Below are positions 13,281 to 26,290 of a stretch of DNA of 64,000 bases, piece by piece. This DNA comes from Megalopta genalis. Its lineage: Eukaryota > Arthropoda > Insecta > Hymenoptera > Halictidae. A program made the translations under genes and the position numbers. The notes beneath the pieces were generated by a model, which saw only the letters and a list, made by a program, of their open reading frames with translations, had not been told where the DNA came from and ran no database searches. The stretch is from assembly GCF_051020955.1 (NCBI RefSeq), contig NW_027476157.1:434001-498000 (forward strand), in the 5' to 3' direction. Every line of letters begins with the position of its first letter. The stretch's first letter is position 1.

Positions 13281-16200
13281 AGCTAAATCATTTGTTTCGC
13301 ATGGATTCGAAGCTAAGCCTTCTACTTCGCATTGATTTGAAGCTAAATCATGTCTTCCGCATGGATTTGAAGCTAACTCGTTTGTTTCGCCTGCATTTGA
13401 AGCTATATCATTTATATCGCAAGTATTTGAATCTAAATCATTTGCGTCGCATGGCTTTGAAGATGAGCCTTCTGCTATGCATTAATTTGAAGGTAAATCA
13501 TGTGTTTCGCTTGGATTTGAAGCTAACTTGTTTGCTTCGCCTGCATTTGAAGCTAAATCAATCATATCGCAAGTATTTGAAGCAGAATCATATGTGTCGC
13601 ATGGCTTTGAGGATAAGCCTTCTAATTCGCATTAATTTGACGCTAAATCATGTGTTTCGCACAGATTTGAAGCTAACTCGTTTGTTTCGCCTGCATTTGA
13701 TGCTATATCAATTATATTGCAAGTATTTGAAGCTAAATCATTTGTGTTGCATGGCTTTGAAGATAAGCCTTCCACTTTGCATTAATTTGAAGGTAAATCA
13801 TGTGTTTCGCTTGGATTTGAAGCTAAGCCTTCTACTTCGCATTGATTTGGAACTAAATCATGTGTTTCGCTTGGATTTGTAGCTAAATCATGTGTTTCGC
13901 ATGGATGTGAAACTAACTCGATGTTTCGCCTGCATTTGAAGCTAAATCATGTTTATCACAAGTACCTGAATCTAAACCATTTGTTTCGCAAGAATATGAA
14001 GCTAAACCATGTGTTTCGCATGAATTTGAATCTAAGTCATGTGTTTCGCACAGATTTGAAGCTAACTCGTTTGTCTCGCCTGCATTTGAAGCTATATCAA
14101 TTATATCGCAAGTATTTGAAGCTAAATCATTTGTGTCGCATGGCTTTGAAGATAAGCCTTCTACTTTGCATTAATTTGAAGGTAAATCATGTGTTTCGCA
14201 CAGAATTGAAGCTAACTCGTTTGTTTCGCCTGCATTTGATGCTATATCATTTATATCGCAAGTATTTGAAGCTAAACGATTTCTGTCGCATGGCTTTGAG
14301 GATAAGCCTTCTACTTCGCATTGATTTGAAGCTAAATCACGTGTTTCGCACTGATTTGAAGCTAACTCGTTTGTTTCGCCTGCATTTGATGCTATATCAA
14401 TTATATCGCAAGTATTTGAAGCTAAACGATTTCTGTCGCATGGCTTTGAGGATAAGCCTTCTACTTCGCATTGATTTGAAACTAAACCATGTGTTTCGCT
14501 TGGATTTGAAGCTGAGCCTTCTACTTCGCATTGATTTGGAACTAAATCATGTGTTTCACTTGGATTTGAAGCTGAGCCTTCTACTTCGCATTGATTTGAA
14601 ACTAAATCATGTGGTTCGCATGGATTTGAAGCTAAACCATGTGTTTCGCACAGATTTGAAGCTAACACGTTTGTTTCGCCTGCATTTGAAGCTATATCAA
14701 TTATATCGCAAAATATTTGAAGCTAAATCATTTGTGTCGCATGGCTTTGAAGATGAGCCTTCTGCTATGCATTAATTTGAAGGTAAATCATGTGTTTCGC
14801 TTGGATTTGAAGGTAACTCGTTTGTTTCGCCTGCATTTGAAGCTATATCAATTATATCGCAAGTATTTGAAGCTAAATCATTTGTGATGCATGGCTTTGA
14901 AGCTAACTCGTTTGTTTCGCCTGCATTTGAAGCTATATCAATTATATCGCAAGTATTTGAATCTGAATCATTTGTGTCGCATGGCTTTGAGGATAAGCCT
15001 TCTACTTCGCATTAATTTGAAGGTAAATCATGTGTTTCGCTTGGATTTGAAGGTAACTCGTTTGTTTCGCCTGCATTTGAAGCTATATCATTTATATCGC
15101 AAGTATTTGAAGCTAAATCATTTGTGTCGCATGGCTTTGAAGATAAGCCTTCTACTTTGCATTAATTTGAAGGTAAACCATGTGTTTCGCTTGGATTTGA
15201 AGCTAACTTGTTTGCTTCGCCTGCATTTGAAGCTAAATCAATCATATCGCAAGTATTTGAAGCAGAATCATATGTGTCGCATGGCTTTGAGGATAAGCCT
15301 TCTAATTCGCATTAATTTGACGCTAAATCATGTGTTTCGCACAGATTTGAAGCTAACTCGTTTGTTTCGCCTGCATTTGATGCTATATCAATTATATTGC
15401 AAGTATTTGAAGCTAAATCATTTGTGTTGCATGGCTTTGAAGATAAGCCTTCCACTTTGCATTAATTTGAAGGTAAATCATGTGTTTCGCTTGGATTTGA
15501 AGCTAAGCCTTCTACTTCGCATTGATTTGGAACTAAATCATGTGTTTCGCTTGGATTTGTAGCTAAATCATGTGTTTCGCATGGATGTGAAACTAACTCG
15601 ATGTTTCGCCTGCATTTGAAGCTAAATCATGTTTATCACAAGTACCTGAATCTAAACCATTTGTTTCGCAAGAATATGAAGCTAAACCATGTGTTTCGCA
15701 TGAATTTGAATCTAAGTCATGTGTTTCGCACAGATTTGAAGCTAACTCGTTTGTCTCGCCTGCATTTGAAGCTATATCAATTATATCGCAAGTATTTGAA
15801 GCTAAATCATTTGTGTCGCATGGCTTTGAAGATAAGCCTTCTACTTTGCATTAATTTGAAGGTAAATCATGTGTTTCGCACAGAATTGAAGCTAACTCGT
15901 TTGTTTCGCCTGCATTTGATGCTATATCATTTATATCGCAAGTATTTAAAGCTAAATTATTTGTGTCGCATGGCTTTGAAGCTAAGTCTTCTACTTCGCA
16001 TTGATTTGAAGCTAAATCACGTGTTTCGCACAGATTTGAAGCTAACTCGTTTGTTTCGCCTGCATTTGATGCTATATCAATTATATCGCAAGTATTTGAA
16101 GCTAAACGATTTCTGTCGCATGGCTTTGAGGATAAGCCTTCTACTTCGCATTGATTTGAAACTAAACCATGTGTTTCGCTTGGATTTGAAGCTGAGCCTT

Positions 16201-16576
16201 CTACTTCGCATTGATTTGGAACTAAATCATGTGTTTCACTTGGATTTGAAGCTAACTCGTTTGTTTCGCATGTATTTGAAGCTATATCAATTATATCGCA
16301 AGTATTTGAAGCTAAATCATTTGTTTCGCATGGATTTGAAGCTAAGCCTTCTGCTTCGCATTGATTTGAAACTAAGCCTTCTGCTTCGCATTGATTTGAA
16401 ACTAAATCACGTGTTTCGCATGGATTTGAAGCTAAGCCTTCTACTTCATATTGATTTGAAACTAAATCATGTGGTTCGCATGGATTTGAAGCTAAACCAT
16501 GTGTTTCGCACAGATTTGAAGCTAACTCGTTTGTTTCGCCTGCATTTGAAGCTATATCAATTATATCGCAAAATAT

Positions 16577-18463
16577 TTGAAGCTAAATCATTTGTGTCGC
16601 GTGGCTTTGAGGATAAGCCTTCTAATTCGCATTAATTTGAAGGTAAATCATGTGTTTCGATTGGATTTGAAGCTAAGCCTTCTACTTCGCATTGATTTGG
16701 AACAAAATAATGTGTTTCACTTGGATTTGAAGCTAACTCGTTTGTTTCGCATGCATGTCAAGCTATATCAATTATATCGCAAATATTTGAAGCTAAATCA
16801 TTTGTGTCGCATGGCTTTGAGGATAAGCCTTCTACTTCGCATTAATTTGAAGGTAAATCATGTATTTCGCTTGGATTTGAATCTAACTCGTTTGTTTCGC
16901 CCGCATTTGAAACTATATCATTTATATCGCAAGTATGTGAAACTAAATTATTTGTTTCGCATGGATTTGATGCTAAGCCTTCTGCTTCGCATTGATTTGA
17001 AGCTAAGCCTTCTGCTTCGCATTGATTTGAAACTAAATCATGTGTTTCGCATGGATTTGAAGCTAAGCCTTCTACTTCACATTGATTTGAAACTAAATCA
17101 TGTGGTTCGCATGGATTTGAAGCTAAACCATGTGTTTCGCACAGATTTGAAGCTAACTCGTTTGTTTCGCCTGCATTTGAAGCTATATCATGTTTATCAC
17201 AAGTACCTGAATCTAAACCATTTGTTTCGCAAGAATATGAAGCTAAACCATGTGTTTCGCATGAATTTGAAGCTAAGTCATATGTTTCGCACAGACTTGA
17301 AGCTAACTCGTTTGTTTCGCCTGCACTTGAAGCTAAATCATGTTTATCACAATTATCTGAATCTAAACCATTTGTTTCGCCAGAATTTGAAGCTAAACCA
17401 TGTGTTTCGCATGAATTTGAAGCTAAATCATGTATTTCGCACAGATTTGAAGCTAACTCGTTTGTTACGTCTGCATTTGAAGCTATATCAATTATATCGC
17501 AAGTATTTGAAGCTAAATCATTTGTGTTGCATGGCTTTGAAGCTAAGCCTTCTACTTCGCATTGATTTGAAGCAAAATCATGTGTTTCGCACAGATTTGA
17601 AGCTAACTCGTTTGTTTCGCCAATATTTGAAGCTATATCATTTATATCGCAAGTATTTGAAGCTAAATCATTTGTGTCGCATGGCTTTGAGGATAAGCCT
17701 TCTACTTCGCATTAATTTGAAGGTAAATCATGTATTTCGCTTGGATTTGAAGCTAACTCGTTTGTTTCGCCTGCATTTGAAGCTATATCATTTATATCGC
17801 AAGTATGTGAAACTAAATCATTTGTTTCGCATGGATTTGAAGCTAAGCCTTCTGCTTCCCATTGATTTGAAGCTAAGCCTTCTGCTTCGCATTGATTTGA
17901 AACTAAATCATGTGTTTCGCATGGATTTGAAGCTAAGACTTCTACTTCACATTGATTTGAAACTAAGTCATGTGGTTGGCATGGATTTGAAGATAAACCA
18001 TGTGTTTCGCACAGATTTGAAGCTAACTCGTTTGTTTCGCCTGCATTTGATGCTATATCAATTATATTGCAAGTATTTGAAGCTAAATCATTTGTGTTGC
18101 ATGGCTTTGAAGTTAAGCCTTCCACTTTACATTAATTTGAAGGTAAATCATGTGTTTCGCGTGGATTTGAAGCTAAGCCTTCTACTTCGCATTGATTTGG
18201 AACTAAATCATGTGTTTCGCTTGGATTTGTTGCTAAGTTGTTTGTTTCGCATGCATTTGAAACTAAATCAATCATATAGCAAGTATTTGAAGCAGAATCA
18301 TTTGTGTCGCATGGCTTTGAGGATAAGCCTTCTACTTCGCATTAATTTGAAGGTAAGTCATGTGTTTCGCTTGGATTTGAAGCTGTGTCTACTACTTCGC
18401 ATTGATTTGAAACTAAATCATGTGTTTCGCATTGATTTGAAGCTAAATCATGTGTTTCGCTAG
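16577..18463 (+). other. Open frame of 628 codons in the LKLNHLFRMD frame (not called a gene)
   Basis: This frame reads a leucine-, lysine-, arginine- and histidine-rich 10-residue repeat (LKLxHxFRxx). It is open because all five monomer classes lack a stop in it; both CATTGA and CATTAA class-E ends read through as Ile-Asp or Ile-Asn. It ends only when a monomer mutates CATCGATTTG to a form with an in-frame stop. No unique N- or C-terminal part, signal peptide or domain is visible. Chance absence of stops in a 3n-length repeat is enough to explain it. Confidence 0.15.
17189..17480. repeat. Enlarged-cycle block with two TTATCACAA monomers (partner 33675-33966)
   Basis: Monomers reading TTATCACAAGTACCTGAATC, then GCAAGAATATGAAGC, then TTATCACAATTATCTGAATC and GCCAGAATTTGAAGC occur in this order only here and at 33675-33966 (offset 16,486). 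The rare CACAATTATC and GCCAGAATTTG variants in both places show common descent of the block. Confidence 0.8.
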
Positions 18464-20924
18464 GATTTGAAGGTAACTCGTTTGTTTCGCCTGCATTTGA
18501 AGCTATATCATTTATATCGCAAGTATGTGAAGCTAAATCATTTATTTCGCATGGATTTGAAGCTAAGCCTTCTGCTTCTCATTGATTTGAAACTAAACCA
18601 TGTGTTTCGCTTGGATTTCAAGCTAACTCGGTTGTTTCGCCTACATTTGAAGCTATATCATTTATATCGCAAGTATATGAAGCTAAATCATTTGTGTTGA
18701 ATGGCTTTGAAGCTAACTCGTTTGTTTCGTCTGCATTGAAGCTATATCACTTCTATCGCAAGTATTTGAAGCTAAATCATTTGTATCGCATGAATTTGAA
18801 GCTAAGCCTTCTACTTCGCATTGATTTGGAACTAAATCATGTGTTTCGCTTGGATTTGAAGCTAACTCGTTTGTTTCGCATGCATTTGAAGCTATATCAT
18901 TTATATCGCAAGTATATGAAGCTAATCCATTTGTTTCGCAAGAATATGAAGCTAAAGCATGTGTGTCGCATGAATTTGAAGCTAAATCATGTGTTTCGCA
19001 CAGATTTGATGCTAACTTGTTTCTTTCGCCTGCATTTGAAGCTATATCAATTATATCGCAAGTATTTGAAGCTAAATCATTTGTGATGCATGGCTTTGAA
19101 GTTAAGCCTTCCACTTTACATTAATTTGAAGGTAAATCATGTGTTTCGCGTGGATTTGAAGCTAAGCCTTCTACTTCGCATTGATTTGGAACTAAATCAT
19201 GTGTTTCGCTTGGATTTGTAGCTAAGTTGTTTGTTTCGCATGCATTTGAAACTAAATCAATCATATAGCAAGTATTTGAAGCAGAATCATTTGTGTCGCA
19301 TGGCTTTGAGGATAAGCCTTCTACTTCGCATTAATTTGAAGCTAAACCATGTGTTTCGCATGAATTTGAAGCTAAATCATGTATTTCGCACAGATTTGAA
19401 GCTAACTCGTTTGTTACGCCTGCATTTGAAGCTATATCAATTATATCGCAAGTATTTGAAGCTAAATCATTTGTGTTGCATGGCTTTGAAGCTAAGCCTT
19501 CCACTTTACATTAATTTGAAGGTAAATCATGTGTTTCGCGTGGATTTGAAGCTAAGCCTTCTACTTCGCATTGATTTGGAACTAAATCATGTGTTTCACT
19601 TGGATTTGAAGCTAACTCGTTTGTTTCGCATGCATTTGAAGCTATATCAATTATATCGCAAGTATTTGAAGCTAAATCATTTGTGTCGCATGGCTTTGAG
19701 GATAAGCCTTCTAATTCGCATTAATTTGAAGGTAAATCATGTGTTTCGCTTGGATTTGAAGCTAAGCCTTCTACTTCGCATTGATTTGGAACTAAATCAT
19801 GTGTTTCGCTTGGATTTGTAGCTAAGTTGTTTGTTTCGCATGCATTTGAAACTAAATCAATCATATAGCAAGTATTTGAAGCAGAATCATTTGTGTCGCA
19901 TGGCTTTGAGGATAAGCCTTCTACTTCGCATTAATTTGAAGGTAAGTCATGTGTTTCGCTTGGATTTGAAGCTGTGACTACTACTTCGCATTGATTTGAA
20001 ACTAAATCATGTGTTTCGCATTGATTTGAAGCTAAATTATGTGTTTCGCTTGGATTTGAAGGTAACTCGTTTGTTTCGCCTGCATTTGAAGCTATATCAT
20101 TTATATCGCAAGTATGTGAAGCTAAATCATTTATTTCGCATGGATTTGAAGCTAAGCCTTCTGCTTCTCATTGATTTGAAACTAAACCATGTGTTTCGCT
20201 TGGATTTGAAGCTAACTCGGTTGTTTCGCCTACATTTGAAGCTATATCATTTATATCGCAAGTATATGAAGCTAAATCATTTGTGTTGAATGGCTTTGAA
20301 GCTAACTCGTTTGTTTCGTCTGCATTGAAGCTATATCACTTCTATCGCAAGTATTTGAAGCTAAATCATTTGTATCGCATGAATTTGAAGCTAAGCCTTC
20401 TACTTCGCATTGATTTGGAACTAAATCATGTGTTTCGCTTGGATTTGAAGCTAACTCGTTTGTTTCGCATGCATTTGAAGCTATATCATTTATATCGCAA
20501 GTATATGAAGCTAATCCATTTGTTTCGCAAGAATATGAAGCTAAACCATGTGTGTCGCATGAATTTGAAGCTAAATCATGTGTTTCGCACAGATTTGATG
20601 CTAACTTGTTTCTTTCGCCTGCATTTGAAGCTATATCAATTATATCGCAAGTATTTGAAGCTAAATCATTTGTGATGCATGGCTTTGAAGTTAAGCCTTC
20701 CACTTTACATTAATTTGAAGGTAAATCATGTGTTTCGCGTGGATTTGAAGCTAAGCCTTCTACTTCGCATTGATTTGGAACTAAATCATGTGTTTCGCTT
20801 GGATTTGTAGCTAAGTTGTTTGTTTCGCATGCATTTGAAACTAAATCAATCATATAGCAAGTATTTGAAGCAGAATCATTTGTGTCGCATGGCTTTGAGG
20901 ATAAGCCTTCTACTTCGCATTAAT

Positions 20925-23900
20925 TTGAAGCTAAATCGTGTGTTTCGCATGGATTTTAAACTAACTCGTTCGTTTCGCATGCAGTTGAAGCTAAATCATG
21001 TTTATCACAAGTATCTGAAGCTAAACCACTTGTTTCGCAAGTATATGAAGCTAAACCATGTGCTTCGCATTGATTTGAAGCTAAATCTTGTGTTCCGAAT
21101 GGATCTGAAGCTAACTCGTTTGTTTTGCCTGCATTTGATGTTATATCATTTATAACGCAAGTATTTGAAACTAAATCATTTGTTTCGCAAGTATTTGAAG
21201 AAATATCATTTGTTTCGCATGGATTTGAAGCTACCTCTGTTGTTTCGCCTGCAGTTGAATCTATATCACTTATATCGCAAGTATTTGAAGCTAAATCATT
21301 TGTTCCGCATGGATTTGAAGCTACGCCTTCTACTTTGCATTGAGTTTTAGCTAAATCATGTCTGTCGCATGGATTTGATGCTAACTCGTTTGTTTCGCAT
21401 GGCATTTGAAGCTGTATCACTTATATTCGCAAGTATTTGAAGCTAAATCATTTGTTTCGCATGGATTTGAAGCTAACTCGTTTGTTTCGCCTGCAGTTGA
21501 AGCTAAATTATGTGTATCACAAGTATCTGAAGCTAAACCACTTGTTTCGCAAGTATATGAAGCTAAACCATGTGCTTCGCATTGATTTGAAGCTAAATCA
21601 TGTGTCTCGCTTGGTTTTAAAGCTAACTCGTTTGATTCGCATGCGCTTGAAGCTAAATCATGTTTATCACAAGCATATGAAGCTAAACCATTTGTTTCGC
21701 AAGAATATGAAGCTAATCCATGTGTTTCGCTTGGATTTGAAGCTAAATCATGTGTTTCGCATGGATTTGAAACTAACTCGTTGTTTCGCCTGTATTTGAA
21801 GCTAAATCATGTTGATCACAAGTATCTGAATCTAAACCATTTGTTTCGCAAGAATATGAAGCTAAACCACGTGTTTCGCATGAATTTGACGCTAAATCAT
21901 GTCTTTCGCATAGACTTGAAGCTAACTCGTTTGTTTCGCCTGCATTTGAAGCTATATCAATTATATAACAAGTATTTGAAGCTAAGTCATTTGTGTCGCA
22001 TGGCTTTGAAGATAAACCTTCTACTTTGCATTAATTTTAAGGTAAATCATGTGTTTCGAATGGATTTGAAGCTAACTCGTTTGTTTCGCCTGCAGTTGAA
22101 GCTAAATTATGTGTGTCACAAGTATCTGAAGCTAAACCACTTGTTTCGCAAGTATATGAAGCTAAACCATGTGCTTCGCATTGATTTGAAGCTAAATCTT
22201 GTGTTCCGCATGGATCTGAAGCTAACTCGTTTGTTTTGCCTGCATTTGATGTTATATCATTTATAACGCAAGTATTTGAAGCTAAATCATTTGTTTCGCA
22301 AGTATTTGAAGAAATATCATTTGTTTCGCATGGATTTGAAGCTACCTCGTTTGTTTCGCCTGCAGTTGAACCTATATCACTTATATCGCAAGTATTTGAA
22401 GCTAAATCATTTGTTCCGCATGGATTTGAAGCTACGGCTTTTACTTCGCATTGATTTTTAGCTAAATCATGTGTTTCGCATGAATTTGATGCTAACTCGT
22501 TTGTTTCGCATGCATTTGAAGCTTATCACTTATATTTGCAAGTATTTGAAGCTAAGTCATTTGTTTCGCATGGATAAGAAGCTAAGCCATCTACTTCGCA
22601 TTGATTTGAAGCTAAATCATGTGTCTCGCTTGGTTTTAAAGCTATCCCGTTTGTTTCGCATGCGGTTGAAGCTAAATCATGTTTATCACAAGTATATGAA
22701 GCTAAACCATTTGTTTCGCAAGAATATGAAGCTAAACCATGTGCTTCGCATTGATTTGAAACTAAATCGTGTGTTCCGCATGGATTTGAAGGTAACTCGT
22801 TTGCTTTGCCTGCATTTGAAGGTATATCGTTTATATCGCAAGTATTTGAAGCTAAATCATTTGTTTCGTATGAATTTTAAGCTAAATCATGTGTTTCGCA
22901 TGCAATTGAAGCTACCTGGTTTGTTTCGCCTGCATTTGCAGCTATATCATTTACGTCGCAAGTATTTGAAGCTAAATCATATGTTCCGCATGGATTTGAA
23001 GTTAAGCCATCTACTTCGCATTGATTTGAAACTAAATCATGTGTTTCGCTTGGATTTGAAGCTAACTCGTTTGTTTCGCCTGCTTTTGAAGCTATATCAA
23101 TTATATAACAAGTATTTGAAGCTAAATCATTTGTGTCGCATGCCTTTGAAGATAATCCTTCTACTTTGCATTAATTTGAAAGTAAATCATGTGTTTCGTA
23201 TGGATTTGAAGCTAACTCGTTTGTTTCGATTGCATTTGAAGCTATATCATTTAATCGCAAGTATGTGAAGCTAAATAATCTGTTTCGCATGAATCTTAAG
23301 CTAAATCATGTGTTTCGCATGGAATTGAAGCTACCTGGTTTGTTTCGCCTGCATTTGAAGCTAGTTCACTTGTATCGCAAGTATTTGATGAAAAATAATT
23401 TGTTTCGCATGGATTTGAAGCTACCTCGTTTGTTTCGCATGCGGTTGAAGCTAATTCATGTTTATCACAAGTATATGAAGCTAAACCATTTGTTTCGCAA
23501 GAATATGAAGCTAAACCATGTGTTTCGCTTGGATTTGAAGCTAAATCATGTGTTTCCCATGGATTTGAAACTAACTCGTTTGTTTCGCCTGCATTTGAAG
23601 CTAAATCATGTTTATCACAAGTATCTGAATCTAAACCATTTGTTTCGCAAGAATATGAAGCTAAACCACGTGTTTCGCATGAATTTGAAGCTAAATCATG
23701 TCTTTCGCATAGACTTGAAGCTAACTCGTTTGTTTCGACTGCATTTGATGCTATATCACTTCTATCGCAGGTATTTGAAGCTAAATCATTCGTATGGCAT
23801 CGATTTGAAGCTAAGCCTTCTACTTCGCATTGATTTGAAGCTAAATCTTGTGTTCCCAATTGGTCTGAAGCTAACTCGTTTGTTTTGCCTGCATTTGATG

Positions 23901-24337
23901 TTATATCATTTATAACGCAAGTATTTGAAACTAAATCATTTGTTTCGCAAGTATTTGAAGAAATATCATTTGTTTCGCAAGTATTTGAAGAAATATCATT
24001 TGTTTCGCATGGATTTGAAGCTACCTCGTTTGTTTCGCCTGCAGTTGAATCTATATCACTTATATCGCAAGTATTTGAAGCTAAATCATTTGTTCCGCAT
24101 GGATTTGAAGCTACGCCTTCTACTTTGCATTGAGTTTTAGCTAAATCATGTGTGTCGCATGGATTTGATGCTAACTCGTTTGTTTCGCATGGCATTTGAA
24201 GCTGTATCACTTATATTCGCAAGTATTTGAAGCTAAATCATTTGTTTCGCATGGATTTGAAGTTAAGCCATCTACTTCGCATTGATTTGAAACTAAATCA
24301 TGTGTTTCGCTTGCATTTGTAGCTAACTCGTTTGTTT
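20925..24337. repeat. Type II higher-order array, block 3
   Basis: Type II cycles with the same monomer order as 3.15-3.65 kb (offset 17,762) and 38.2-38.7 kb. 22.5-23.9 kb is close to 43.4-44.9 kb. Fixed 31-bp monomers lie near 21390-21425 and 24190-24220; a 29-bp monomer lies near 23245. At 23941-24000 the monomer pair GCAAGTATTTGAAGAAATATC is present twice in a row, an exact one-monomer duplication not found in sister copies. Confidence 0.88.
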
Positions 24338-25068
24338 CGCCTGCATTTGGAGCTATTTCATTTATATCGTAAGTATTTGAAGCTAAATCATTTGTGTCGC
24401 ATGGATTTGAAGCTAAACCTTCTACATAGCATTGATTTGCAGCTAAATCACGTGTTTCGCATGGAATTGAAGATAACTTGTATGTTTCGTCTGCACTTGA
24501 AGCTATATCACTTATATCGCAAGTTCCTGCGCTAAATCATTTGTTTTGCGTGGATTTGAAGCTAGGACCTCTAGTTCACATTGATTTGAATCTAAATCAT
24601 GAAATCGCATGGATTAGAACCTAACTCGTTTGTTTCGCTTGTATTCAAAGCAATATCATTTATATCGCAAATATTTGGAACTGAATCATTTGTGTCGCAT
24701 GGATTTGATGCTAAACGTTCTACATCGCATTGATTTGAAGGTAAAACATTTGTTTCGCATTGATTTGAAGATAAATCATGTGTTTCGCTTGGATTTGATG
24801 CCAAGCCTTCTACTTCGCATTGATTTGAAGATTAATCATGTGTTGCTGATGGATTTGAAGCTAACTCGTTTGTTTCGCCTGCATTTAAAGCTGTTTCATT
24901 GATACCGCAAGTATTTGAAGGTAAATCATTTGTTTCGCACGGATTTGAAGCTATGCCTTCTACCTTGCATTAATTTGAAGGTAAATCATGTGTTTCGCTT
25001 AAATTTGAAAGTAACTCGTATGTTTCGCCTGCATTTGATGCTATATCATTTATATCGCAAGTATTTGA
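24018..25068. repeat. 1.05-kb duplicated segment, copy 2 (partner 12230-13280)
   Basis: Second copy of the segment at 12230-13280, offset 11,788. It contains the type III block at about 24338-25066. At its right end the two copies part: copy 1 continues into clean type I, while here a 26-bp monomer (TTTGAAGCTCATTTGTG, 4 bases missing) opens the most degenerate stretch of the window. Confidence 0.88.
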
Positions 25069-26290
25069 AGCTCATTTGTGTCGCATGGTTTTGAAGCTAC
25101 ACCTTCTACTTCGCATTGATTTGAAGCTAAATCACATGTTTCCCTTGCATTTGAAGCTAACGCAATTGTTTCGCATGCAGTTGAATCTAAATCATGTTTA
25201 TCACAAGTATCTGAAGCTAAACCATTTGTTTCGCAGGAATTTGAAGCTAAACCAGGTGTTTCTCATGGATTTGAAGCTAAATCATGTGTTCGCATTGATT
25301 TGATGATAAATCATGTGTTTCGCTTGGACTTGATGCCAAGCCTTCTACTTCGCATTGATTTATGGCTAAATCATTTTTCGCTTGGAGTTGAATCTTGCTC
25401 GTTTGTTTCGCATGCAGTTGAAGCTAAATCATGTATATCAGAAATATTTGAAGCTAAATCATTTGTGTCGCATGGATTTGAAGCTAAACACGTTTGTATC
25501 ACATGCAGTTGATGCTAAATCATCTGTATCATAAGTATCTGGAGATCAACAGTTTGTTTCGCATGTGTTTGAATCTAAACCATGTGTTTCCCATGAATTA
25601 GTAGCTAAATCATGGGTTTCGCATGGGTTTGAAAGCTGACACGTTTGTTCCACATGCATTTGAAGCTATATCATTTATATCGCAAAGTATTTTAAGCTAA
25701 ACCATTCGATTCGCATGGATTTGAAGCTAAGCCTTCTACTTCGCATTGATTTGAAGCTAAATCATGTGTTTGGCTTGTATTTGAAGCTAACTCGTTGTTT
25801 CGCCTGCCGTTTGAAGCTAAATCATGTTTATCACAAGTATTTGAAGCTAAACCATTTGATTCGAATGGATTTGAAGCTAAGCGTTCTACTTCGCAATGTT
25901 TTGAAGCTACATCATGTATTTCGCTTGGATTTGATGTTACCTCGATTGTTTCGCATGCAGTTGATGCGAAACCATGTCTATCACAAGTATTTGAAGCTAA
26001 ACCATTTGATTCGCATGGATATGATGGTAAGCCTTCTACTACGCATTGATTTGAAGATAAATCATGTGTTTCGCATTGATTTGAAGCTAACTCGCGTGTT
26101 TCGCCTGCATTTGAAGTTATATCACTTGTATCGCAAGTATCTGAAGCTAAATCATGTGTTTCGCTTGGGTTTGAAGCTAACTCGTTTGTTTCGCATGCAC
26201 TTGAAGCTAAATCATGTATATCATAAGTATTTGAAGCCAAATTATTTGTTTCGCTTGGATTTGAAGCCAAGCCTTCTACTTCGCATTGAT
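25067..26290. repeat. Most degenerate monomers in the window
   Basis: The 30-bp period survives but monomers differ widely in sequence and length: 26 bp near 25070, 29 bp near 25270, 28 bp near 25360 (CATTTTTCGCTTGGA), and 31 bp near 25490, 25630 and 25685. Private variants include GAATCTTGCTCG, GGAGATCAACAG, AAGCTGACACG and GTTCCACATGC. No higher-order cycle can be followed. No gene-like open frame or inserted element is visible. This is the pattern expected at an old edge or a poorly homogenised part of a satellite. Confidence 0.85.

Larger units (their letters stand above)
13246..20924. repeat. Type I higher-order array, block 3
   Basis: About 7.7 kb of 150-bp cycles with several internal copies. 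13481-14266 is repeated at 15161-15946 (offset 1,680) and again in 30.3-30.8 kb. 18694-19086 is repeated at 20283-20675 (offset 1,589). Enlarged cycles hold TTATCACAAGTACCTGAATC monomers at 13930-14040, 15610-15720 and 17189-17480. 29-bp monomers ending CTCGATGTTTCGCCTGCA lie near 13910 and 15590. Type II takes over near 20925, where ATTAATTTGAAGC is followed by TAAATCGTGTGTTTCGC. Confidence 0.88.

Noticed and set aside
25067..25720. Possible mobile element or unique insertion in the degenerate stretch
   Set aside because: Read base by base, it still divides into 26-31-bp monomers; no terminal repeats, target-site duplication or transposase-like frame were found.
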